Shown piece by piece: positions 8,398 to 23,373 of a stretch of 64,000 bases of DNA. The notes beneath the pieces were generated by a model. That model saw only the letters and a program-made list of their open reading frames with translations. It ran no database searches and had not been told where the DNA came from. Within the stretch, counting starts at the first letter, position 1; each line of letters starts with the position of its first letter. This DNA is from Janthinobacterium lividum (GTDB lineage Bacteria > Pseudomonadota > Gammaproteobacteria > Burkholderiales > Burkholderiaceae_D): contig NZ_JAAOLY010000012.1 of the NCBI RefSeq assembly GCF_011601275.1, forward strand, positions 162,849 through 226,848, in the 5' to 3' direction. A program made the translations under genes and the position numbers.

Positions 8398-8463
8398 AAC
8401 ACAGGTCAACCAGATAACAGCCGGTTTTGCTTTAAAGCATACCGGTTGGAACGCCCGAAAAAT

Positions 8464-8540
8464 GCCCAGGGCTAGGCGCCGCGTCGAAGACAGTACGAAT
8501 AGTACGGCGAGACGCGGTAACAACGCCCTGGGCTTTTTCT
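8464..8540. terminator. Nested hairpin element A, probable bidirectional terminator
   Basis: Three nested stems are visible: GCCCAGGGC (8464-8472) with GCCCTGGGC (8525-8533), CCGCGTC (8479-8485) with GACGCGG (8511-8517), and an inner GTAC pair (8493-8496, 8502-8505). A T-run follows on each strand (TTTTTCT after 8533; ATTTTTC on the minus strand). It lies just past the alcohol dehydrogenase stop. The core GTACGAATAGTACGGCGAG recurs in a similar element at 44917-44986. Confidence 0.6.
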
Positions 8541-8546
8541 CGAGCG

Positions 8547-9593
8547 TTACAAAGATGCCATGTCGATCACGAAGCGATAGCGCACATCGCTTTTGACCAC
8601 GCGCTCAAACGCCTCATTGATATCCTGGATGCGGATGATCTCGATGTCGGACACGATATTGTGCTTGCCGCAGAAATCCAGCATTTCCTGGGTTTCCTTG
8701 ATCGACCCGATCATGGAGCCGGACAGGCTGCGGCGCGCGCCCACCAGGCCAAAGGCGTTCACGGGCGGCACGGCGCCGTCCGGGATGCCGACGATGACCA
8801 TGTTGCCATCGACTTTCAGCAGGTTGATGTACTGGTTCCAGTCGATGGCCGCACCCACGGTGCAAATGATCAGATCGAACGTGCCCGCCAGCTTGCTGAA
8901 CGTTTCCGCGTCGTTGGTGGCGTAGTAGTGGTTGGCGCCCAGGCGCAGGCCGTCTTCGCGCTTCGACAGGGTCTGGCTCAGCACCGTCACTTCGGCGCCC
9001 ATGGCGTGGGCGATCTTGACGCCCATATGGCCCAGACCGCCCATGCCCAGGATGGCGACCTGCTTGCCAGGGCCGGCCTTCCAGTGGTTCAGCGGCGAAT
9101 ACAGCGTGATGCCGGCGCACAGCAGCGGCGCGGCCGCGTCCAGCGGCAGGTTGTCGGGAATCGACAGCACATAGCCTTCCTTGACGACGATACTGTCCGA
9201 GTAGCCGCCCTGCGTGGCCGTCTTGCCGTCCGCTTCCAGACCGTTATAGGTCTGGATCAGGCCTGGCATGTACTGTTCCAGGTCCACGTTGCGCGTCTTG
9301 CAGGTGGTGCACGAATCGACGAAACAGCCCACGCCCACGTGGTCGCCCACCTTGAACTTGCTCACATTGGCGCCGACGGCCGTGACGACGCCGGCGATTT
9401 CATGGCCGGGCACCATGGGGAAGGCGGCGCCGCCCCATTCGTCGCGCGCCTGGTGGATGTCGGAATGGCACACGCCGCAGTATTTGATCGAGATGGCCAC
9501 GTCGTCTTCGCGCGGGGCGCGGCGCTCGAACGTGAACGGTTGCAGTGCGGAAGTCGGGCCCAGTGCGGCGTAGCCTTTGGCGATGGTGGTCAT
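8547..9593 (-). CDS. Zinc-type NAD(P)-dependent alcohol dehydrogenase (YahK-like)
   Basis: The 348-residue medium-chain dehydrogenase should interconvert alcohols and aldehydes in the cytoplasm. Catalytic zinc ligands are present ([10 protein letters not shown], then PGHEIAG), as is a Rossmann loop ([12 protein letters not shown]), and overall it resembles YahK/AdhC of the cinnamyl-alcohol group. The structural zinc lobe is altered: where relatives have C-x2-C-x2-C-x7-C, this protein reads [16 protein letters not shown], so the third and fourth cysteines are Arg and Met. ATG 9593 is used instead of an upstream in-frame start because it gives the family N-terminus ([12 protein letters not shown]). 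An AraC-type regulator is divergent 176 bases away, as with yqhC-yqhD. Confidence 0.9.
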   Translation of the reverse strand: MTTIAKGYAALGPTSALQPFTFERRAPREDDVAISIKYCGVCHSDIHQARDEWGGAAFPMVPGHEIAGVVTAVGANVSKFKVGDHVGVGCFVDSCTTCKTRNVDLEQYMPGLIQTYNGLEADGKTATQGGYSDSIVVKEGYVLSIPDNLPLDAAAPLLCAGITLYSPLNHWKAGPGKQVAILGMGGLGHMGVKIAHAMGAEVTVLSQTLSKREDGLRLGANHYYATNDAETFSKLAGTFDLIICTVGAAIDWNQYINLLKVDGNMVIVGIPDGAVPPVNAFGLVGARRSLSGSMIGSIKETQEMLDFCGKHNIVSDIEIIRIQDINEAFERVVKSDVRYRFVIDMASL

Positions 9594-9769
9594 GAAAACT
9601 CCTTGGGTAGTGTGACGAACGAGAGAGGCGCGTGCTGTGCAGGCGATTGCCCAAGTGTGCCCGAGATGCCCGGCTGCCGTTACCGCGATCCTGCAAGACC
9701 TTTGCACGATCCTCCAAATCTGCGTAAGATCAGCCCCTGCCCTCCCTCGCCTCACGCATACTGACCTCC

Positions 9770-10698
9770 ATGCCCACGCCACTTACTCCGCAAGATGAAA
9801 TCGCCGCCCTGATCATCCGCCACGCGCCGCGCACGGGCGACTTCACGACGGCCATCGGCAACCTGACGTTTCACCGCCAGTCGTCCGTCACGGAATCGCT
9901 GTTCCATGCGGCGCGTCCCAGCGTGGCCATCATCGCGCAAGGCGCGAAGGACGTCACCCTGGGCAGCGAAACCTTCCATTACAGCCGCATGCAGTATCTG
10001 CTGACGTCCGTCGACCTGCCGGTGCAGGTGCGCGTGGTGGAAGCGAGCGTGGACAAGCCGCACCTGTGCGTGGTGCTGGGCATCGACATCGCCGACGTGG
10101 CCGCGCTGCTCGACAGCGAAAGCGACGGAAGCGGCACCGCGCAGCAGAAACTCCTGCCCGCCACGCGCGGCATTTCCGTCAGCGACGTGTCGGCCGAGCT
10201 GCTCGACGCCATGCTGCGCCTCGTGCGCCTGCTCGACAAACCGGGGGAAATCGCCACCTTGGCGCCATTGATCCGCCGCGAGCTGACTTACCGCCTGCTC
10301 AATGGCCCCGTCGGCGCGCGCCTGCGCCACATGGCGCTGGCCAGCAGCCAGTCGCACCAGGTGGGGCAAGCCATCGACTGGATCAAGCACAATTATTGCG
10401 AGCCGCTGCGCATCGAGCACCTGGCCGGCATGGCGAACATGAGCATGTCGTCGCTGCACCACCACTTCAAGGCGATTACGGCCATGACGCCGATGCAGTA
10501 CCAGAAGCTGCTGCGCCTGCAGGAAGCGCGGCGATTGATGCTGGTCGAGCAGATCGACGCGGGCACGGCCGGCTACCGGGTCGGCTACGCCAGCGAATCG
10601 CAGTTCAGCCGCGAATACAGCCGCCAGTTCGGCCGCGCACCCATGCGCGACGTGGGCCAGGTGCGCGCGCAGCTGAGCGGAGCAAGTACCGGCGCGGC

Positions 10699-10717
<19 letters not shown>
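9770..10717 (+). CDS. AraC-family regulator with AraC_N domain
   Basis: The 315-residue protein has an N-terminal AraC_N-type cupin domain (about residues 25-170, with [18 protein letters not shown]) and a C-terminal double helix-turn-helix (about 200-300: [20 protein letters not shown] and [16 protein letters not shown]). This architecture is common for regulators placed divergently from aldehyde/alcohol dehydrogenases, such as YqhC, so activation of the neighbouring dehydrogenase in response to aldehydes is likely. Its 3' end overlaps the convergent 5-oxoprolinase gene by 19 bases. Confidence 0.88.
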
Positions 10718-14271
<3,554 letters not shown>

Positions 14272-14404
14272 CGCCTTGCCTCCGCACTTATGTGAGATGG
14301 CTATTGTAGCCGCACAATTTACGGCACACCGCAGGCGTGCGCGGCTTGCCTTTCGCCCGCTTCGGCCTTATGTTGAAGATATGCTGACTAACGGAACACG
14401 CTCC

Positions 14405-15949
14405 ATGAACCTGATCGACTCTGCCGCCCCCTTGTATTCCATCGCCGAACTGCGCGCCATCGAACAGGCGGCCATGCGCGACCTGCCGCAAGGGCTGCTG
14501 ATGCAGCGCGCGGGCCAGGCCGCCGCCAGCGCCGCCCTGAAGCTGCTGCATGCCCAAGACGATGGCGAAGACGCTGGCCACCGGCGCGTCCTGGTGCTGG
14601 CCGGCCCCGGCGACAACGGCGGCGACGCGCTGGAAGCCGCCGCGCACCTGGCCGGCAGCGGCACCGAGGTACTCGTCTGGCTGGCGCCCGAGGCGCAAGC
14701 CACGTCGCCCGAACGCGAACAGGCCCTGAGCCGCGCGCGCAACAGCGCCGCGCGCTGCATGGATGCGGCAACGTCCATGGCCTCGGCCGCCGTGGGCGCC
14801 GCGCCATGGCACCTGGTCATCGATGGCCTGTTCGGCATCGGCGCGTCGCGCCCCCTGGACGGCGAATGCCGCGACATGGCGCAGCTGGTCAACAAGCTCG
14901 ATTGTCCCGTGCTGGCGCTCGACGTGCCCAGCGGCCTGCACGCGGACACGGGCGCCATCGACGGCATCGCCATCCGCGCCACGCATACGCTCACCTTCAT
15001 CGGCGACAAGCCGGGTCTGCACACGGCGAACGGCCGCGACTATGCGGGCGAAGTGGAAGTGGCGGCGCTGGCCGTCGATCCGTCCCTGCTGCCCGAAGCC
15101 AGGGCCCAGCTGGGCGGCCTGCACCTGTTCGCGCGCCAGTTGCAGCCGCGCCGGCAAAATACGCACAAAGGCAGCTACGGCAACGTGGCCATCATCGGGG
15201 GCGCGCAAGGCATGGCGGGCGCGCCCATCCTGGCGGCCCGCACGGCCCTGCATGCGGGTGCGGGAAGAGTGTATATCGCGTTTCCCGATGCACCGCCGGC
15301 GTTTGACAGCGGCCAGCCGGAGCTGATGTGCCGCCGCGCCCAGGACATGGATTTCTCGGGCCTGCACTTTGCCGCGCTGGTGGCGGGGCCGGGCCTGGGC
15401 GACGACGCCGATACGGTGGAACTGCTGCAGCGCACATTCGAGAGCGACAGCCCGCTGCTGCTCGACGCCGACGCGCTGAACCTGATGGCGGCCGAGCCGG
15501 AGCTGCAGTCGGCGCTGGCCGTGCGCACGGGCGCGGGGGCGACGATTTTGACGCCGCATCCGCTGGAAGCGGCGCGGCTGCTCGACATGACGGTAGCCGA
15601 GGTGCAGGCCGACCGCCTGGGCGCGGCGCGCCAGCTGGCGGCGCAACTGGGCGTGATCGTCGTATTGAAAGGGTCGGGCACGGTGATCGCCGCGCCCGAT
15701 GGCGGCGCCGTCGTCAACAACACGGGCGGCCCCGCGCTGGCGACGGCCGGCACGGGCGACGTGCTGTCCGGCCTGTGCGGCAGCCTGCTGGCGCAGGGCT
15801 GGCCGGAATGGGAAGCGGCGATTGGCGCCGTCTGGCTGCACGGCGCGGCGGCCGATGCGCTGGTGGCGGCAGGCAGCGGTCCCATCGGCTTGACGGCGGG
15901 GGAATTGATCCCGGCGATACGCAGGTTAATCAATGCCTTGTCGGCATAG
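14405..15949 (+). CDS. nnr: Bifunctional NAD(P)H-hydrate epimerase / ADP-dependent dehydratase
   Basis: This repair enzyme restores hydrated NADH and NADPH. The 514 residues include an N-terminal YjeF epimerase domain (about 10-225: VLAGPGDNGGDALEAA, and IDGLFGIGASRPLDG) and a C-terminal ribokinase-like dehydratase (from about 240: HKGSYGNVAIIGGAQGMAGA, then NTGGPALATAGTGDVLSG). I use ATG 14405; an in-frame ATG at 14381 would add eight residues and is nearly as plausible. It is divergent from oplA, with 133 bases between the starts. The stop is followed closely by an inverted REP pair. Confidence 0.93.
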   Translation: MNLIDSAAPLYSIAELRAIEQAAMRDLPQGLLMQRAGQAAASAALKLLHAQDDGEDAGHRRVLVLAGPGDNGGDALEAAAHLAGSGTEVLVWLAPEAQATSPEREQALSRARNSAARCMDAATSMASAAVGAAPWHLVIDGLFGIGASRPLDGECRDMAQLVNKLDCPVLALDVPSGLHADTGAIDGIAIRATHTLTFIGDKPGLHTANGRDYAGEVEVAALAVDPSLLPEARAQLGGLHLFARQLQPRRQNTHKGSYGNVAIIGGAQGMAGAPILAARTALHAGAGRVYIAFPDAPPAFDSGQPELMCRRAQDMDFSGLHFAALVAGPGLGDDADTVELLQRTFESDSPLLLDADALNLMAAEPELQSALAVRTGAGATILTPHPLEAARLLDMTVAEVQADRLGAARQLAAQLGVIVVLKGSGTVIAAPDGGAVVNNTGGPALATAGTGDVLSGLCGSLLAQGWPEWEAAIGAVWLHGAAADALVAAGSGPIGLTAGELIPAIRRLINALSA

Positions 15950-15965
15950 GTATGCGGTACGGTGG

Positions 15966-16055
15966 TGTTGGATTACGCTGCGCTAATCCAACCTACGGCT
16001 TGAGAATATCGGACGTCGGGTAGGTCGGATTAGCACGCAAGCGCGTAATCCGACA
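15966..16055. repeat. Inverted pair of REP-like palindromes
   Basis: Unit one (15966-15996) runs from TGTTGGATTACGC to AATCCAACCTAC. Unit two (16020-16055) runs from GTAGGTCGGATTAGC to GCGTAATCCGACA. They lie between the convergent nnr and ABC ATPase genes. Each arm carries compensating changes (TTGG/CCAA versus TCGG/CCGA), which means the hairpin is maintained. Confidence 0.85.
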
Positions 16056-16069
16056 AACACGTGCAGCGA

Positions 16070-16822
16070 TCACACCAGCCTGCCCGCCGCTATCGTAATG
16101 GTGCGGCCGCAACGGGCCGCGATTGAACTGTCGTGCGTGACGAGCACCAGGGTCGAACCCCGTTCACGGTTCAGCTCGAACATCAGCTGGATCACGGCTT
16201 CGCCCGTGGCGGCGTCCAGGCTGCCCGTCGGTTCGTCGGCAAACAGCAGCGGAGGTTCCGTCACAAATGCGCGCGCCAGCGCCACGCGCTGCTGCTCGCC
16301 GCCGGACAGGTATTTCGGATAGTGTTTCAGGCGGCTACCCAAGTTGACCCTGCCCAGCATGGCCTGCGCCTTTTCCTTCGCATCGGGGTCGCCACGCAAT
16401 TCCAGCGGCAGCATGACGTTTTCCAGCGCCGTCAGGTGGGCCAGCAACTGGAACGACTGGAACACGAAACCGAGCTTTTCCTTGCGAAAACCGGCGCGGC
16501 CGTCTTCGTCAAGGGCGAAGATATCGGTACCGTCGAGCATGACCTTGCCGTCGCTGGGCGTGTCCAGGCCGGCCAGCAAACCGAGCAAGGTGGACTTGCC
16601 GGAACCGGAGGCGCCGACGATGGCCAGCGTCTCCGCCGTTTGCACGGTAAAATCAACTTGATGCAGGATGGTCAGCTCACCATCGGCATCGGGTACGCGC
16701 TTGGCCAGCTGGACCACTTCGATGGCCGGCCGGGCATTTTGGCTGTTGGGTGCCGCAGCCCGCGGGGCTGCTGCTTCTGATGGGAGAAAACTGGTGGAAG
16801 TCGCTTTAGGGAATTCGGGCAT
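16070..16822 (-). CDS. ABC transporter ATP-binding protein (YbbA/LolD-like)
   Basis: The 250-residue ATPase has Walker A GASGSGKSTLLGLLAGL, signature LSGGEQQRVALARAF, Walker B LLFADEPTGSLD and the His-loop LVTHD, in the LolD/MacB-type arrangement. It is divergent from the arylesterase gene, as ybbA is from tesA in E. coli, but no ybbP-like permease follows: the next gene on this strand is absent and nnr converges instead. It must therefore work with a permease encoded elsewhere or have lost its partner. The first 30 residues are Ala/Pro-rich and the start codon overlaps that of the divergent gene by two bases. Confidence 0.88.
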   Translation of the reverse strand: MPEFPKATSTSFLPSEAAAPRAAAPNSQNARPAIEVVQLAKRVPDADGELTILHQVDFTVQTAETLAIVGASGSGKSTLLGLLAGLDTPSDGKVMLDGTDIFALDEDGRAGFRKEKLGFVFQSFQLLAHLTALENVMLPLELRGDPDAKEKAQAMLGRVNLGSRLKHYPKYLSGGEQQRVALARAFVTEPPLLFADEPTGSLDAATGEAVIQLMFELNRERGSTLVLVTHDSSIAARCGRTITIAAGRLV

Positions 16823-17510
16823 GCTGATCTATCTTAAAAAATTTCGTGAACAAATAAGTGTCAAGGGCGGCAACCGCCTGCGGCGGCGCACCCTGTCCTT
16901 GCTTCCTGCGGCAGCCCTGCTCCTGGCGTCAGGCATGACGAACGCCTATTCTGCACCAAAAACGCTGCTGGTGCTCGGCGACAGTCTCTCGGCCGAGTAT
17001 GGGCTGGCACGCGGTACTGGCTGGGTGGCGCTGCTGGAACAGCGGCTGCAAGCGCAAAAGAACGACACGCGCATCGTCAACGCCAGCATCAGCGGCGAGA
17101 CCACCAGCGGCGGCCGCGCCCGCCTGCCCACGCTGCTGGCCAAGCACCAGCCCGACGTCGTGCTGATCGAACTGGGCGCGAACGACGGCTTGCGCGGCTT
17201 GCCCGTGGCGGCAGCCGAAGCGAACCTGCGCGCCATGGGCGAAGCGGCAAAAAAATCGGGCGCGCAGGTGGTGCTGGTGGGCATGCGCATGCCGCCCAAC
17301 TATGGCCGCGCTTACGGCGAGCAGTTTTATGGCGTGTACGGCAAGCTGGCCAAGGAATGGAAGGCGCCGCTGGTGCCCTTCATGTTCGAGGGTATCGCCG
17401 ACCAGCCGCAGCTGTTCCAGGCCGACCGCATGCACCCGAATGCGCAAGCGCATCCGACGATTTTGAAAAATATCTGGCCGCAACTGGCGCCTTTGCTGAA
17501 CGCGAAGTAA
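16821..17510 (+). CDS. tesA: Arylesterase / acyl-CoA thioesterase I, SGNH family
   Basis: This 229-residue GDSL-type hydrolase is probably periplasmic: a basic N-terminus followed by a hydrophobic stretch (LSLLPAAALLLASGM) precedes the mature part. SGNH blocks are complete: VLGDSLSAEYG (catalytic Ser), SGETTSGG (Gly), LGANDGLRG (Asn) and DRMHPNAQAHP (Asp and His). Relatives such as TesA hydrolyse acyl-CoA and aryl esters. The ATG overlaps the divergent ABC ATPase start. A strong terminator follows 22 bases after the stop. Confidence 0.9.
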   Translation: MLIYLKKFREQISVKGGNRLRRRTLSLLPAAALLLASGMTNAYSAPKTLLVLGDSLSAEYGLARGTGWVALLEQRLQAQKNDTRIVNASISGETTSGGRARLPTLLAKHQPDVVLIELGANDGLRGLPVAAAEANLRAMGEAAKKSGAQVVLVGMRMPPNYGRAYGEQFYGVYGKLAKEWKAPLVPFMFEGIADQPQLFQADRMHPNAQAHPTILKNIWPQLAPLLNAK

Positions 17511-17532
17511 AGCAGCACATTCCACAGACAAA

Positions 17533-17560
17533 AAAATAGCCGCTCAAAAGCGGCTATTTT
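17533..17560. terminator. Bidirectional intrinsic terminator between tesA and ppiD
   Basis: AAAATAGCCGCT (17533-17544) and AGCGGCTATTTT (17549-17560) form a perfect 12-bp stem around a four-base loop, with T-rich tails on both strands. It lies between two convergent genes. Confidence 0.92.
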
Positions 17561-17576
17561 TATGGGCTAAAACTGA

Positions 17577-19502
17577 TTACGGAGCTTCCGGCGCTGCTGC
17601 TACCGGTGCGGTGACCGGTTTGACGATCTTCACCTTGGCCTTGGCTTTCAGGTATTCGACGTAGTCGAACATTTCCTGTTGTGCCAGGATGCCGCTGATC
17701 TGGTCTTTCTCTTGCTGGCGGCGCGCCGCATCCACTTGCGCCGGCTGCTGCACCTTGGCGATGCGGTAGATGCCGTAGCCCAGGGCTGGCAAGTCCACGC
17801 CCACATAGGCTGGCAGCTTGCTCGTGTCCGCTTTCATGACTTGCGCGATGGCGGCGCGGTTGATGCCGTCCAGCTTGTTGCGCGACACCCATTGCGCTGC
17901 GCCGAAACCGGTGGCGTCGCCCGAGGCTTTCAAGGCGGCCAGCTTGGTCTCGCCCGCTTTCTTGGCCAGCTTCTCCGCTTCTTCCATGGTCACGCGTTGA
18001 CGGATCATCGCTTCGACTTCGGCCAGCGGACGCTTCGAAGCGGGCTTGAATTCCACCACGCGGCCGGCGATCAGCACGTTCGGTGCAACGGTCACGGCTT
18101 CCGTGTTGCGCTTGTCTTTCAGCGAGTTGTTCGAGAAGATGGCAGTGAGGAACTTGGCGTTGTTGAACGGCGCCTTGCCCAGTGCCGGCGACGGCGTGCG
18201 CGACAGGTTGGCGGCGGTTTCCACTTTCAGCTTCAGCTTGTCGGCCACCGGCTTCAGGCTGTCCGATTGCTCGTAGACCGTGTTGGTGAACGTTTCCGCC
18301 ATTTCCGAGTATTTCTTGGCAGCAAATTGCTTACGCAGGTCGGCCGTGATTTCGCCGCGTACTTCATCGAGCGCACGCACGTGCTGTGGCTTGAGCGAGG
18401 TGACGGTCAGGATGTGGTAGCCGAAATCGGAAGCGACGACATCGCTGATTTCGCCTTGCTTGAGTTTCGCGACAGCGCTCAGCAGCGGTGCCGGCAAACC
18501 ATCCTTGCCGATCACGCCCAGGTCGCCGCCCTGCTCCGCGGAAGCCGGGTCTTCCGACTTGGCCTTGGCCACGGCGGCGAAGCTGGCAGGCGTCTTGCGT
18601 ACTTCCGCCAGGATCGCTTCGGCCTTGGCCTTGGCGGCGGCCTTGTCGGCAGCCGATGCATCTTTCTTGACGGCGACCAGGATGTGGCTGGCCTGACGCG
18701 CTTCCGGCGTCGTGTAGGCTTTCTGGTTCTTCGCGTAGTAGGCGGTCACGTCGGCGTCGCTGACGTCGACTTGCTCGCCCGCAGCACTGTCGTCGAGCAC
18801 GACGTATTCGATCTTGGCTTGTTCCGGGATTTCGAAGAACTTGCTGTTCTTGTCATAGAAGGCCTTGATCATGGCCTCCGTCACTTTGACTTCCGGCACG
18901 TACTGGGCGATCGGCAACAGCAGTTCCTGCACTTCGCGCTCTTCCGAGGTGATGTCGGACAGGCGCTTGGACACGGTGTTCGGGGCGAAGGCCGTGCCTT
19001 GGACGGCGCCGGCCAGTTGCTGCAGGGCCAGGTCGCTGCGGCGGCGTGCATCGTATTGCTGTGGGGACATGCCTTGGGCGGCCAGCATGGCCTTGTAGCG
19101 TTCCAGGTCGAATTTACCGTCCGGCAAGGTCAAGCCTGGGATTTCCAGCACTTCCTTTTGCAGCACGGCATCGCTGATGACCAGGTGGCTACGGCCCACT
19201 TCGGCGGCCACGGCGCGCTCGGCGATCAGGTTGTCGAGGATGCTCTTGCGGGCTTCCGGCGTATCAAACATTTTCTGGTCGAACTGCTCGCCCATCATCT
19301 GGCGGTAGCGGTCGATCTGCTGGCGTTGCGCTTCTTCATATTGCTGCTGCGTAACGACCTGGTCGCCGACCTTGGCGATGGTGTTCGCGCCATCGCCGAA
19401 GCTTTGGTAGCCGCTGATACCGACCAGTGCAAAAGACGGGACGATGACCAGCATCAGGAGAAACTGCATCAAGCGTCGATGGGTACGAATAAATTCAAAC
19501 AT
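17577..19502 (-). CDS. ppiD: Periplasmic folding chaperone / peptidyl-prolyl isomerase PpiD
   Basis: PpiD is an inner-membrane-anchored chaperone near the Sec translocon. The 641-residue protein has one N-terminal transmembrane helix (LMQFLLMLVIVPSFALVGIS), a SurA_N-like chaperone region to about 240, a parvulin domain (about 265-360, ASHILVAVKKDAS through DFGYHILTVT) and a SurA-like C-terminal part. ATG 19502 (MFEFIRTHRRLMQ) is preferred to a longer in-frame start. It lies in the usual betaproteobacterial block after hup and tRNA-Asp. Catalytic activity of the parvulin domain cannot be judged from the sequence alone. Confidence 0.93.
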   Translation of the reverse strand: MFEFIRTHRRLMQFLLMLVIVPSFALVGISGYQSFGDGANTIAKVGDQVVTQQQYEEAQRQQIDRYRQMMGEQFDQKMFDTPEARKSILDNLIAERAVAAEVGRSHLVISDAVLQKEVLEIPGLTLPDGKFDLERYKAMLAAQGMSPQQYDARRRSDLALQQLAGAVQGTAFAPNTVSKRLSDITSEEREVQELLLPIAQYVPEVKVTEAMIKAFYDKNSKFFEIPEQAKIEYVVLDDSAAGEQVDVSDADVTAYYAKNQKAYTTPEARQASHILVAVKKDASAADKAAAKAKAEAILAEVRKTPASFAAVAKAKSEDPASAEQGGDLGVIGKDGLPAPLLSAVAKLKQGEISDVVASDFGYHILTVTSLKPQHVRALDEVRGEITADLRKQFAAKKYSEMAETFTNTVYEQSDSLKPVADKLKLKVETAANLSRTPSPALGKAPFNNAKFLTAIFSNNSLKDKRNTEAVTVAPNVLIAGRVVEFKPASKRPLAEVEAMIRQRVTMEEAEKLAKKAGETKLAALKASGDATGFGAAQWVSRNKLDGINRAAIAQVMKADTSKLPAYVGVDLPALGYGIYRIAKVQQPAQVDAARRQQEKDQISGILAQQEMFDYVEYLKAKAKVKIVKPVTAPVAAAPEAP

Positions 19503-19912
19503 GGTCAGCCAATTCGGGATGAGTGGATCACTATAAAAAAAGGCGAACATGCGTTCGCCTTGATTTCTTCGGCGGAATGGACGGGACAGATGTCCACTTC
19601 CCCTTTAGATTCAACAACTTGGCGCTGGAACTAAAGCAGGATTCTGACGCCCAAGCCATTATCTCCTGATTCTACAATGCCCATAGCGCTATAGCAAGGG
19701 TAAATCAGGGCGCGCGCCCTGCCCTGGCGCCGCCTGAACGGCAAGGCGCCAGCCCAGGCATTAAACCGGGCGCAACTTAAAGCGGATATAAATCGAGGTG
19801 CGTTTTATTCAAAACGGCAGGACGGGATTTTAAAAGACGGCGCACCGAGATAATCTGGCGCTGGAAAAGAAAAACCCGCGCTACTTATTCAGCAGCGCGG
19901 GCTTCTATATTC
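19503..19912. other. Intergenic region between tRNA-Asp and ppiD
   Basis: The 410 bases include the ppiD leader and, at 19871-19903, the terminator of the tRNA-Asp transcript. A GC-rich symmetric stretch near 19708-19760 (GGGCGCGCGCCC) is suggestive of another hairpin. I see no gene. Confidence 0.5.
19871..19903 (-). terminator. Terminator downstream of the tRNA-Asp pair
   Basis: On the minus strand CCCGCGCT (19901-19894) pairs with AGCGCGGG (19882-19875), followed by TTTTTCTTTTC. It sits ten bases beyond the second gene of the tRNA-Asp transcript. Confidence 0.85.
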
Positions 19913-19989
19913 TGGCGGAGCGGACGGGACTCGAACCCGCGACCCCCGACGTGACAGGCCGGTATTCTAACCAACTGAACTACCACTCC
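19913..19989 (-). tRNA. tRNA-Asp (GTC), copy 2 in transcription order
   Basis: The 77-base gene includes an encoded CCA end. It has a GGAGTGG/CCGCTCC acceptor stem, GGTTCGAGTCC T arm and anticodon GTC (complement at 19953-19955). It differs from the neighbouring copy at two positions. Confidence 0.96.
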
Positions 19990-20006
19990 TTAAGAGCGTA
20001 TTTTTT

Positions 20007-20083
<77 letters not shown>

Positions 20084-20208
20084 GAAAAATACACAGTACT
20101 GCTTGCATTTGCATCCAAGGCTGCGATTCGCAGAACTTCAACCTTGAAATCGCGGCACCCGAAGGCGCCGCCAAATGTTTCCGGTGATTGTCACCTCACC
20201 GAAGTCCG

Positions 20209-20481
20209 TTAGTTTACAGCATCCTTCAAAGCTTTACCAGCTTTAAATTTTGGAACTTTTGCTGCTTCGATCGTGATCGCTTCTTTGGTACGCGGATTGC
20301 GGCCGGTACGTTCAGCGCGTTCGCTGACCGAGAAAGTGCCAAAACCAACCAGCGTTACGCTGTCGTTGTTTTTCAAAGTTTCCGTCACGCCGCCGATAAC
20401 AGCGTCGAGTGCGCGCGCAGCGGCGGCTTTGGAAATGTCAGCTTTTTCAGCAATGTGGTCGATCAATTCAGTCTTGTTCAC
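20209..20481 (-). CDS. hupB: DNA-binding protein HU
   Basis: HU is the small dimeric nucleoid protein that bends DNA. The sequence has [17 protein letters not shown] at the N-terminus, the VGFGTFSV signature and the arm motif [12 protein letters not shown]. The start is decided by the family: a GTG at 20481 yields a standard 90-residue HU beginning NKTEL, and GGGGA lies five bases upstream; the ATG at 20487 and TTG at 20493 would add non-conserved residues and lie on top of that ribosome-binding site. It lies downstream of lon in the lon-hup order typical of many proteobacteria. Confidence 0.95.
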   Translation of the reverse strand: MNKTELIDHIAEKADISKAAAARALDAVIGGVTETLKNNDSVTLVGFGTFSVSERAERTGRNPRTKEAITIEAAKVPKFKAGKALKDAVN

Positions 20482-20637
20482 TAGCATCCCCAATTACAAA
20501 GGTATAAAACGTTTACCGTATCGTTGCGGCACTTTTGGCACCACAGCTGTCCGGCGAAAAAAATGTGCAGGCGTATTAAACAAGCCACACTGTATATGTG
20601 TCAAGCGCTTTGGGGGCGCAATTCACGTTTCAATATA

Positions 20638-20664
20638 AAACAAGCGCTCTAAAAGCGCTTGTTT
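20638..20664 (-). terminator. Terminator downstream of lon
   Basis: AAACAAGCGCT (20638-20648) and AGCGCTTGTTT (20654-20664) form an 11-bp stem with a five-base loop; the minus-strand reading ends in GTTTTATATT. It lies 21 bases after the lon stop and ahead of the hupB leader. Confidence 0.85.
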
Positions 20665-20685
20665 GGGGAAAACAGAGGTAAAACG

Positions 20686-23097
<2,412 letters not shown>

Positions 23098-23247
23098 GGC
23101 GTACCTTATAGAAAGCGTGTTTACGATGTTGGCGCTCGCTGCCAAAACACAAGACCGGCGAGAATAAATAATTCTGTGAAACAAACATTTTTCTGTCTAT
23201 TTCGCAAAACACACCCGCATGACGGTAATAAGTGCAGTTTTCACAGT

Positions 23248-23286
23248 AAAAAAGCCACGCGCAGCTAAGCGCCGCGAGTGGCTTTC
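23248..23286 (-). terminator. Terminator downstream of clpX
   Basis: The minus strand reads AAAGCCACTCGCGG, a loop, then CGCGTGGCTTTTTTACTG: GCCAC/GTGGC and CGCG/CGCG pair imperfectly, followed by six Ts. It separates clpX from the lon promoter region. Confidence 0.82.
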
Positions 23287-23373
23287 CGATTGAAGCCTGC
23301 ACTCATTGATTTAAATTGTACTGCCATGCATTAAGGAATCAAAACCCTTTTTATGCATTTGTCTCAGCAGTAA

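Larger units (their letters stand above)
8136..8546. other. Intergenic region between gcd and the alcohol dehydrogenase
   Basis: The 411 bases hold no credible gene. In order they contain the gcd leader and a strong ribosome-binding site, a 23-bp palindrome (8206-8228), an inverted pair of REP-like elements (8311-8397) and a nested hairpin that should terminate the alcohol dehydrogenase transcript (8464-8540). Each is listed separately. Confidence 0.75.

Noticed and set aside
8332..8523. 63-residue ORF over the REP pair and hairpin A
   Set aside because: It consists of repeat sequence; no ribosome-binding site and no protein-like pattern.
15966..16055. CRISPR-like repeat pair
   Set aside because: Units are inverted, self-complementary and only paired; spacing and orientation fit REPs, and there are no cas genes.
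23098..23250. Heat-shock (sigma-32) promoter upstream of lon
   Set aside because: I looked for CTTGAA and CCCCAT-type boxes at correct spacing and found none convincing.
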